Assembly (NCBI RefSeq): GCF_000512585.2
Contig: NC_089241.1
Location: 2,542,001 to 2,606,000, forward strand
Direction: 5' to 3'
Length of the DNA: 64,000 bases
DNA from: Kwoniella bestiolae CBS 10118
Lineage: Eukaryota > Basidiomycota > Tremellomycetes > Tremellales > Cryptococcaceae
Both the position numbers and the translations under genes were made by a program. Below the pieces are notes generated by a model. It was not told the DNA's origin. It did not search any database and saw nothing but the letters and a program-made list of their open reading frames with translations. Positions 54,924-64,000 of this stretch are shown here, piece by piece. The number at the start of each line of letters is the position of its first letter. Position 1 is the stretch's first letter.

Positions 54924-56975
54924 TCACCCCAACAATCTATCGAGACTCATCACCCTCCGTCCCTCACCTTCCATGACTCCCCCTGCATTAACACTCCTCC
55001 GTCTGCCCCTCTCCTCTTCATAGCCCGATCCGTCCAGACTCAACCCCAAAGCATGGATCCTCTCCATATCAAGTACGACAGGGGACAACGTATTTCTAGG
55101 CGTCATCCTCACATCCTCGCCTTCACCCTGCAATTCAAGCTGTTCATTGATAATAGTTTGAGGAGGGGTGGGCGGCCTAGAAATCTTCAACCACTCTTCA
55201 TACTCCTCTTCCAACGCCCTCAATTCCCCATCACCAAGGAACTTGATCCTCGTATCTGTATAATCATCGTACTCCCCTATCCCTTGCCCATCTCCCTCTG
55301 GGAGATACCTCATACCTCGTGAGGAGGCTCGTCGCCATATGCCCCACCAGACGGTCTCACCCTCTTCGCCTAGAAGCCCCACGACGAGGAGGGATCGGAT
55401 AGTGCGTGAGAGGTGTCGGACAATGGATGATTGGAGAGGGGTCGTGAATGTGTAAGAACCGATTTGGAGGAGACGGAGGTATGGTAGGGACGATAGTGGG
55501 TCGAGGAGGGATGTCTGGTCATTGAGGTTGTTAGCTGCTTGCGATGATAAAGAAGGGATATAAAATTTTGTATTTGTGAGATGCGCGTGTGTACGTTCGG
55601 AGTGCATCGTCCAGTGTATATTTACCCAGAGTGAATGCCTTTGTACAGACAGCAAGGGGGATGAAACACCCATGGATAGAGGTAACTCACGAAATCTTCA
55701 AAACTCGTTTCCTTCACCTTCGTCGACTTCTTCAGCGGTCTATCAATGAACAACTCCTTGATCCCATCAAAGGTATTCACCATACTCTTCAAGAAACCAT
55801 TCCCTACACTGTCCCAATCTCTAATCGGACCGCAAATCATGAGACTTATCAACTGGCTCTTTTCGCCTACAGGTGATCTTCTCAATTGGAGTTCCTTCAA
55901 TGGCGTCAGTATGTCCGGGAGGGTCAACTCGTCCAGATCGGCATCTAATACCAAGAACGATAGGTTATGAGAGTGTCGGATGAGGTGCAAAGAAGATACG
56001 AAGGTGGATGATTGGCTGAACTGCCTGAAATTTGATGGAGGAGCTGCACGTTGTCTCCATCCGAATGATCTCAATCGGTGGGTGAAGGGAATATACGGGT
56101 TGTTATTATGTGGGTATCCATGTGATCCTGAGATGGTTGAAAGGGTTGAGGGAGAGTTGGAGAGGACGGTAGGTGGGATAGCATGTAGGGAAGGATGGGG
56201 AATCAAGGATGCGAAGAGGAGTGCCAAGGTCGAGTCGTCCGAGGCATCTGCGAAGAATGATATGTGGTTGAGAGACGGTAGGGAATTGATCAACGAGGTG
56301 AGCAAGGAGGACTCGGCCCAGCATGATCGTGGTTTGATTATACTATTTTCAGTTGAAGTGGTCGAAGAAGACATGGGGTCAACGGGAGAAAGACGTGTGC
56401 GTGTAGAGGCGTCGGGGTCGGAATCGAACATTGTCAGGTCGATGATGATGCTTCTGCGGGAGTGAAGAGGCATCAATCAGTCAAGCGATGGTCCAAAGAC
56501 TGGCAACGTGTATAGCGATGTTGATGATATAGTGTCGCTGATAATGGCCAAACACAGACATGGGGTTACAATCCACTCACTTGACATATCTCGCCCACCC
56601 ATCCCTATTCTCTATGACCTCCTCAGCCCAATGAACGCCAGACACCCTCACACAAGTGAATAGTATCCTCCTAACCTCTCTACGTATCTTGCGAGATACC
56701 ATCCCAAGTGAGATGAGCGATGCGAGGTCGTCCTGCCGTTCTTGGTGCATGTCCACGGTGGAGAATATGCCCCATGCTGATTGAGTGGCATACGTCGATC
56801 AGTGACTGAGGTGAAAGGAGGGAAGAAGAGAGCACTCACTCAGACGGTCCTGCTGTGTCAATTCCAATGGATCATATATCTTGAGTGCTATCAACCTGAT
56901 CACTTCGCGGGGTAGGTCTGTGATGCTGAGCCTGGAGTGGTACGGGTTGTGATGACTATCACTGTCGACCTGCAT
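54924..56975 (-). CDS. F-box-like protein, 561 aa
   Basis: Four exons in phase: 56,975-56,840; 56,776-56,581; 56,453-55,691; 55,514-54,924. After a short His/Ser N-terminus residues 15-40 read SITDLPREVIRLIALKIYDP, the LP.E(V/L)…I hallmark of F-box proteins, followed by SLGMVSRKIRREVRRILFTCVRV (typical F-box second half). Downstream is a leucine-rich region with repeated LxxLxxLxL-like strands (LRLLQIGSYTFTT…) as in fungal F-box/LRR-like substrate receptors. The C-terminus is acidic/Arg-rich. If the F-box is real, the protein would recruit substrates to an SCF ubiquitin ligase. Substrate unknown, and the F-box call rests on the N-terminal motif only. Confidence 0.65.
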
Positions 56976-58169
56976 GGTGGTGTAGCTTGAGTGAGGATGG
57001 TGAGTGATGGTGTTGAATGAGATGAGTACTGGATAGGGATTGCCGTAATTTACCGAAGCATGGGATAAGGATAGGTATGCAATATGGTGGTGGTGATGGT
57101 GATGGTCGTAGCGTTACAAGGCATGGTAAATGACAAAGGAATATGTCGATGTAGTTGCAAGAGTGGGGGGAAGGGTGGAATGAGATGGATCTAGAATCTA
57201 GTATGGTCCGAGTGGGGGGCACAGTAGAGTCGTAATAGCAACACACAAAGGATGCTATCTACGTATCTCTCTGGTCTCCTTGACTCGTTACTCGTCGCTC
57301 GTTGTTACCCTTGACCAAGCCAATGCAATGAATAAATACAATAATTGCATATGGGTGAATGCATAATGCACAATGTTATTGCATAATTGCGTAGGTTGCG
57401 TAACAATACTCATTGTGCTACTGTACTACTCATATTGATTTGTATTCGTACAGTGTGCATGTTACTGTACCGAGCTAGGCGGGGATCAACATGATAAGGA
57501 ACAGGGTCATACATACCACAAATTACGTAAATAGCACATAACTAAGCGAGTGTAAGAGATAACAGCAGATCTAGATCTACGGGAACCGATCAACCAACCA
57601 ACCAACCAACCAACCAACCAATCATAGAGCAACTTACAAGTAAAAGACATGCTGACTTGGGTACTTGCTACGCGAACCCAACCTGTACAGCATACTATTC
57701 ACAATTATCCAATAGTAAAAACAAAAAAACAACTTGAGAAGACACCATCTACCCCGAGGTATCTCCAACTCGATATCATCCCCTCCTTCCGATGCATGGA
57801 CTCAAAACTCGCTAAAATGGTGGATTCGCCGACAAGCACGCATCCACAAAGGATCAAGACCACCTGTCAGGTATCAGACATGAGATATACCAAATACCAA
57901 GCTTGCTCGCTACATTGCAGTTGGGGCACCCCGCCAGCAGTCTGATCTAGCCTTCGTAACCCATCGCAATGGTCATCGTGGATTCTGGAATTTGGATTCT
58001 GCATTCTTTGTCGTCTGTTGATAAACTATCTGTATAGTCTATCTTCGTTCATGATGAAGAAAGTATTGCCAATAGCATTTATAGTTTACGCACACATATA
58101 TGAAAGATTTATATATATTATTCATATCAGTCATACCATACGCATAACTTATCCACTCATTCCCCCCAA
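56976..58169. other. Intergenic, AT-rich, with simple repeats
   Basis: About 1.2 kb between divergent genes. Holds GGT/GAT triplet repeats near 57,085-57,110, a cluster of TTGCAT/ATGCATAA-like motifs at 57,340-57,410 and a CAAC repeat at 57,591-57,621. The frame at 57,649-57,945 is unsupported. Confidence 0.5.
57591..57621. repeat. (CAAC)n microsatellite
   Basis: About 7.75 perfect tandem units of CAAC. Confidence 0.95.
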
Positions 58170-59161
58170 ATGTCATCTTCCCAAAACCTCAACGCACCTT
58201 TGACTGAAGTCACCAGTGACCCTAATCCCGATCCTGATACTGATCGTGATGTTGATTCTGCTCAAGAGTTCCGAGCCTACCTAGACAAACAACGGGAGGT
58301 ACTGCTCAACCGACGAAACCAAGCAGCCGAAGCGAACCGATCGATAGCATTTCATACACCTGAACCGGTCTACGATATTCATACTGATACTGGTATTGCT
58401 GATGCCTCTGCCTCGATATGTGGGAGCGCACAATATCAATATACCATGGTCAACTGTAAGTCGAGTCGAGCGTTGGTACGACTCACAACTCATGAGGAGC
58501 TGTATATAACATGTTGTTGATCGATATTTCTAAATTATACTCATTAGTCAACTCTACTGACCAAGCACCGTACTACCTCAACCATCCTGAATTGATGGAT
58601 CAAACACAACCGTCTCTTCAAGGTATCAGCACATCCATCGAACCTTCTCTTGACCCTGTTGGGTTTGTGACTAATTTCAATCAGAACCTACAGGGTAATT
58701 CCCACATCGATCCAGCCCTACTGAACCCAATTCCGAATCCACCCACTGACCAATCGTACCTACCCTCCATGAGAGATCTAACGTACACCACCCACCAACT
58801 GACAGCTCCCACCTTGCAAGAAGACACCGCTCAAGCCCATACCCACACCCACACAGCTCCACCTCACCACAACACAAACACCCAACAAGTCAGATCCACC
58901 ATATACCTCCACTCCGGATCGACCCTCGACAATCCCCCTCCATGTGTTTTGGCCGATCCAAACCATAATATCATCTATCCGGAGGGATACGACATAACCA
59001 TAACAGCGCGATATCCCGATGTCGCTACCAACTCCCACTCCAGCCCAGAGGTCATCCGAAGTCGACTTCGAAGACGGTTTTACAGGGGGGTAAGTCCCCA
59101 GGATATAATGGCCGTTGAGGGGTATTTGATGTACCCTCAATGTCAAGGTGGATCGGACTGA
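58170..59161 (+). CDS. Unrecognised protein, 299 aa, shared C-terminal module
   Basis: Exon 1 (58,170-58,455) and exon 2 (58,548-59,161) join in phase over a 92-nt intron. The N-terminal part is Asp/Pro/Ser-rich with one helix (SAQEFRAYLDKQREVLLNRR); the centre is Gln/Thr/His-rich (AHTHTHTAPPHHN). The ordered C-terminal 85 residues read VRSTIYLHSGS, then NIIYPEGYDITITARYPD, RSRLRRRFYRGV and PQDIMAVEGYLMYPQ. This matches the order in the protein at 39,392-40,702 (YIHSG…PEGFDMSITPIYD…SLEEGRKIEEM). No signal peptide. Function unknown; DNA binding is a guess from the basic RRR patch only. Confidence 0.65.
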
Positions 59162-59486
59162 TGGCTGGGTGGATACCGAGTTGTGAAGGAGCACGCTATA
59201 TTTCAATGTTTTATAGTATACAGCTTCTGTTCAGCAGAGCATTGCATTCACCGAGTGATATAGTTAGTATTGGTTCATTGTGTATCTTCACTGTCCACGT
59301 CGTATTGATACTTTGATTGGTGTCGATTGACCGAACATGCCACCCTGCTGCATACCACAGTCGCTACCTCAAGCATGAGCAACCATGATTCATATCCGTA
59401 TGAGCAGATCCAAACTCTACTTTACCCGAGATAAATACAAAGATGAGAACAAAGAAAAGGAGATAACCCTAAGTTTTAACCACACT
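59162..59486. other. Convergent 3' flanks
   Basis: Spacer between the 58,170 gene (+) and the pyruvate dehydrogenase gene (-). Nothing recognised. Confidence 0.4.
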
Positions 59487-61540
59487 CTATTCTTGAGAAT
59501 AGACGTGGTATTCCTCCTTCTCTCTTCCTCTCATCATGGGTGGGGCGGTACCCTTGTACTGTGTGAGGTAGAGTATCAGCACTAATCATGGATCGTCATC
59601 GGTCAAAGGGAGACATGTAAACAATCACTCACGTAGATATCGGTCCAGAAAGTCTCGACATCAGGGAAAGGTGATTTCTTGGCTTCCTCAACAGCGGCGT
59701 CTACTTCCTCCTTGGCCTTCTTGTCGATGGCCTAGATATTCAAGTAATCGTGAGCAAGCACGCCCGCAATATGACAGCAGGTCTAGCGCTATTTAAGGGG
59801 TCCCAATGTAATAGAAGGCTGTACCCACCTTCAAGCTGGCCTCATCGGTAACTCCCCATTCCAAGATGTATCTCTTCAAGCCAGCAATAGCATCCTTCTC
59901 AGATCGCATCTGTTGGACTTCATCTCTGGTTCGGTAGGTGGTACCGGGATCGGACATGCTGTGTCGCGATGATCATCAGCATTTTGTACCATTGAAAGTA
60001 CAGGGGGTATCCAACTCACGAGTGACCACCATATCTGTAGGTAACGAATTCAACTACCAGAGGACCTTTTCCGGAAGTGACCCATTCCTTGGCCCAGGCA
60101 GTAGCTTTCTTAACAGCGAGGATATCCATACCGTTGACCTTGTTATGAGAAGTACATCAGCTCCGAGGCTCCGATCCTAAAGAAGACCTTCGCTCACCTG
60201 GAGACCTGGGATCTTGTCACCTCGAGTGAAGAACTCGGTGTTCATAGAAGATCGTTCGGCAGAAGTACCCATACCGTACTTGTTGTTCTCACAGACAAAG
60301 ACACATGGGAGGTTCCACAGTTTGGCCTAATGGTTGCAATGCAAACGAGTCAACTTCTGTGCAATAGTTCCTCAGCTGATGATACGAAATCACTCACCAT
60401 GTTATAGGCCTCGAACACTTGACCTTGGTTAGAGGCACCATCACCGTAAAGAGCAAAAGTAGCAGTCTTCTTCTTCATATACTTTTGAGCGAGGGCGATA
60501 CCAGCACCGACGGGGACCTATCGTTTGAGACAACATGAGCGGCTGATTATGAGATGAAAGGAGAAAGCAAAGTAGTGACTCACTTGAGCACCGACAATAC
60601 CGTTACCACCGAAGAAGGATGGAGTGAAGATGTGCATAGAACCACCTTTACCGTATGACATACCGTCGACTCGGCCTGTGATGCGATGCAGGATGAATGA
60701 TTAGTGTAGTGTCCTTCTCCAGAAAAACTTGAGAGTTGGGTAATTTGATGGATTCGTCAACTCACCCATCAACTCAGCAATCACACCCTTAATGGTACCT
60801 CCTCTCAATACAGCGAAAGTGTGACATCTATACGAAGTGATGACTCGATCGTCCCCATCGATGGCGTGTTCCATACCGACAGAAACAGCTTCTTGACCGA
60901 TAGCCAAGTGACAGAAACCTCTAATCATTTTTTGCTTGTACAAGGCGTCGGCAGCTTGTTCCATTCTTCTCATTTGAACCTGTTGCGTATGAGTTGAACG
61001 GCATTACAAGACAGGAGAGATCGATGATCCAAAGTGAAAGAAGGATTAACGAAGGGAGAAAGCACAGAGTAGATGGGTATTGTTAGCTGAGTATACATGA
61101 TATTCCAGCGAAAGGTAATCGATACTCACCATAGTAGTGTACATCTTTACCAACTCATCCTTGGTGATGGAGATCTCGTTGGAAGGAGCATCACATCGGT
61201 AAGAGTGGAATGATTCTCCGTGAAGAGCTACTGTGAACTGAGAGAAGACAAAACAAGAATATCAGATACGCATCCACACGATCTACTGACCTGACCTGAC
61301 GAGAGAAAGGGTGTCCACTCACAGGCTTGTCTCCCGATTCAGGCAATTCCTCAGCTGGCGATGACTTGTCAGCATCGGTTTGGAGGAACCTCATAGCAGG
61401 GAGGGTGGATCGAACGGGTCGCTAAATGTTACATTTTAGCTTAGCCTTGCCGGATTGGACCTCTTTTGAGCTATACTTACTACACCCGCTGATCGGGTAG
61501 CAGCTCTGAGCCCACGAGATCTGAGGAGTGAGAATGCCAT
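59487..61540 (-). CDS. PDA1: Pyruvate dehydrogenase E1 component, alpha subunit (mitochondrial)
   Basis: With E1 beta it decarboxylates pyruvate using thiamine diphosphate and passes the acetyl group to E2, feeding the TCA cycle. Eleven exons in phase give 413 aa: 61,540-61,481; 61,421-61,323; 61,237-61,130; 60,979-60,766; 60,675-60,584; 60,517-60,398; 60,326-60,198; 60,138-60,020; 59,958-59,829; 59,731-59,633; 59,558-59,487. The N-terminus is an Arg/Ser/Ala mitochondrial presequence (FSLLRSRGLRAATRS). Then RCDAPS, EAVSVGMEHAID, SYRCHTF, GKGGSMH and GGNGIVGAQVPVGAG. The thiamine motif runs GDGASNQGQ…ENN. The phosphorylation loop reads YRYGGHSMSDPGTTYR, with the regulatory Ser residues kept. 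Full length, no lesion seen. Confidence 0.97.
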
Positions 61541-62225
61541 GGTGCTCGAAGGGTGTGAGGGTGGTGATGATGAGGATGATGATGAAGAGGATAAATAGAT
61601 GGATGGATGGATGTTTTTGTAGGAACGGAATAAACTACACTGGACTCTCGGATGCCGTCTGATTGGGGTGTGGCACGTGGCAGGACATTTATTTATCGTT
61701 ATTTTCATTCATTTTATCCCAATATAGGTACTGCATACTCGTCGGATACTGGCAACTACTGTAGTATCCTTTGGTTGTCTTGCTTGGACTCATGCTCGTG
61801 AATTGACTATAAAAACTAGCTATCAAGAACAATCCATCACAGATGCATATGTGAGTTGACCTCTCATCCCGGCCTTGCATACTTCAACCCTTCTTCCCTC
61901 CTCAGAAAACCCCCTTCTCTGATGACATTGCTGGGGCACCGATGATCAACATGACGCCAATACCAGCTATATGCTAATCACGGTGTCATATCACCATCAA
62001 TTTACCTGATAACGTTCAATATCTTTTAGTCAATCTTTACGTGAACCCATCAACTTGGAGATGACCATTGCTGATCTTCGCTTCTATGTAAAGTAGATGC
62101 CTGATGCAACGACGTACCCTTGCTGGACTGATGAACGTTACCAAAGCAGTACTGAAGACAGATAACTTCAATGAATCAGGCTGAATGCATAAGGCATACA
62201 GCGGATTTACAAAAGAGATATCAAT
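61541..62225. other. Intergenic, PDA1 upstream region
   Basis: Contains GAT/GGAT repeats near 61,565-61,612 directly upstream of PDA1, in what is probably its leader. No gene recognised. Confidence 0.45.
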
Positions 62226-64000
62226 TTACTTCCCAAGTCCAGCCAACCATCTAGACCTGATCTCAGCAGCGATCTCCCTATTCTTGACCGCTCTCTCCTT
62301 CGAGTCCTTCGCCCTCCTATCAATCCAAACTTGTCGATCCTTGAGATACTCCTCGTATCGTTGATCCCTCTGTTCCGCCATCTTCTTCTGCTCATCCGTC
62401 ATCCTACCCCTATCAGCAGCGGGAACATCATCCTGAGGGAGGGTAGGTCTTCTGACCAACCGTTTCTCGACGGGAGGTAGGGAAAGTTTCGGGCCAGGTA
62501 AAGTCTGATACCAGTACGCGGTGGTCGACCAGTCATCCCTGAGATGGTTCCCGTGGCCTGATTCCATGGTGACTTTTAGCTTCTTTGAGAACCTCACCGG
62601 GTCAGGTAAGTGCCATCGGTACGAGACCTGGGTGTTGGGTACATCGTCCTCGTGGATGATCGATCCGGCAAATGAGAATGCGTTCTTCTGCATCCCCCAC
62701 CCTTGAGAGAAGTAATCTTCACCCCCTGTTCCATGGAAGGAAGGGGGCCAGGTATCGTCATCGACAAAGATCATATCGTCACCTTCACCCCACCAGGTCT
62801 AATCGGATTCGGTGGTAAACGCATCAGCATTCATCATCTCTTCTACTATCCTCGTGGTGATTCCTCACTTACACCTTGGAAATGCGTGACCGACTGATTA
62901 CATCCGATATAATTCCCTTCCCCCTCAGTCTCGAGGATCACATAGTTATCCTTACCATCAAGGTTGGCCACCTGAGTCTCCAGAGAATTGGTCTGCACTT
63001 CGGCAGGTGCCCAACCACCCGTAGGGTTCTCTCGTCGCCACATCGAATGAAAGTACAAGGTATCTTGAGGTAAGGGGTCTTTGTAGAGCTCATAGTCGAT
63101 ATAGAAGTACTGTCGATCAGTCAGCTCTATGTATGATAAAATCGTGTCGATGCGAACTCACCTGAATATAGGCGTTCTCTCCTTGATTCTCAATCTCGAT
63201 TCTGGCTCGTTTGTTGAATGGCATGGTCAGATAACAGTTCGCACCTGCATTACCACCATACTTGAGGATCTCAGATGGTTTGACCGAGACAGAGAATGGG
63301 AGAGACTCAAAGTTGGCGGGCATCGAGTTCCCTATGAAAGTCAACGGAATAGTACAGTATCAGTCAAGACTGCTGCAATGATACTTGATGGGAGTGGAGA
63401 CAGAGCTGGACTCACCGATACAGAAGAAATCACCCAATGGAGCAAGTACGGAAGGTTCTTCTTGATCATCCCAGAACATCTTGATGATGACTTTTCGGTA
63501 ACTATGATGCGTCACATTAACGAGTTGTCATGCTCGCACGGGGAGGAGTCGCTTACTAGTCGGGATCATTGTCTTCAAAAGCTAGACCCAGGGCTGGGTG
63601 AACTTCCATCATAGCTACACCGGTCTTCGTGTATGGGATGAGTCCTAAATCGGTGTGCATTCAGCCTCTGGTTGTCACCTTTGTAAGCATGGCGCGGACG
63701 CACCCGGACCCAGGATTCTTCGACAAGCTTGGACGAACCAGAGATGCGTAAGGGCGCCTGGGCTGTAGGATGAATTCCACCGGGTGGTCAACAAGCATGC
63801 CAACACAGAAGTTATGTTAGATTCGGACCGACTCACCCCTCGATATCTGCGAGCGCGACGGATTCTCCAGGTTTTACAATAAACGCGTCCTCGTTTTTAC
63901 CTTTTAGAAGAACGAGCAATTAGTTGCATACACCAAGATGATGCCGCGCAATGGTATGGTACACATACCAGAATGATCCCAGCTGGATACTCTGGCGGAT
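62226..64000 (-). CDS. GH172 / DUF2961 glycoside hydrolase, 5' end beyond window
   Basis: DUF2961 (GH172) enzymes, including difructose-dianhydride synthase/hydrolase types and alpha-D-arabinofuranosidases, act on furanosides; the substrate here is unknown. Exons visible from the edge: to about 63,969 (SARVSSWDHSG), about 63,911-63,839 (NEDAFIVKPGESVALADIEG), about 63,805 onward (PGALTHLWF), 63,644-63,557, 63,501-63,416, 63,331-63,162, 63,109-62,873 and 62,798-62,226. Family motifs are RVSSWD, ADIEGPG, IIKMFWDD, LGDFFCIGNS, GNYIGCN, WWGEGDDMIFVDD and GTGGEDYF (acidic catalytic residues). The 3' end of the PGALTHLWF exon is uncertain. The last 70 residues form a charged helix (DEQKKMAEQRDQRYEEYL…), an extension beyond the catalytic fold. 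No signal peptide can be judged because the start is missing. Confidence 0.88.

Noticed and set aside
1..64000. CRISPR arrays, bacterial operons or insertion sequences
   Set aside because: The genes are eukaryotic and intron-split; no regularly spaced repeats or transposase frames were seen.

Overview
The window is nuclear DNA from a basidiomycete yeast of the Tremellales type (Cryptococcus/Kwoniella-like). Almost every gene is cut by many 45-70 nt introns with GTGAGT/GTAAGT-type donors, CTGAC/CTAAC-like branch sites and AG acceptors. The recognisable proteins are eukaryotic housekeeping and fungal ones. Genes lie on both strands, about one per 2-2.5 kb. There are no bacterial operons, no CRISPR array and no intact transposon.

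Layout. 0.9-7.2 kb: unrecognised proteins, including one with two diverged copies of a domain and a tandem pair of small secreted proteins that both carry reading-frame damage. 7.76-7.87 kb: an intron-containing tRNA-Ser(UGA). 8.4-12.3 kb: a ubiquitin-conjugating enzyme (UBC7/UBE2G1 type) divergent from NOC4, a ribosome-biogenesis factor. 12.7-20.6 kb: a Cys-rich membrane protein, a 15-exon FMN-dependent 2-hydroxy-acid oxidase with two 10-nt microexons, a ~1 kb direct duplication, IAH1 (GDSL esterase) and an unrecognised protein. 21.6-30.6 kb: a possible XLF/Nej1-like protein, COG7 (Golgi tethering), a nodulin-like MFS transporter and a low-complexity protein. 31.6-35.4 kb: a large POT1-like telomere-binding protein. 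35.9-44.7 kb: unrecognised genes around a GT61 glycosyltransferase. 44.7-52.2 kb: a gene-poor stretch leading into a velvet-domain regulator. 52.9-59.2 kb: three unrecognised proteins, one F-box-like. 59.5-61.5 kb: pyruvate dehydrogenase E1 alpha. 62.2-64 kb: a GH172 (DUF2961) enzyme running off the right edge.

The genes do not form a pathway cluster; this is mixed housekeeping plus lineage-specific content. The most unusual points are: (1) the direct duplication at 16,381-18,354, whose second copy has shuffled and deleted bases; (2) a C-terminal module that appears shared by three otherwise unrelated unrecognised genes; (3) POT1 with an N-terminal extension of about 500 residues and a CxxC-CxxC zinc ribbon in its C-terminal domain; (4) the damaged secreted-protein pair. 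Exon boundaries were placed by eye from splice consensus, phase and protein similarity. Where phases did not fit, the entry says so.
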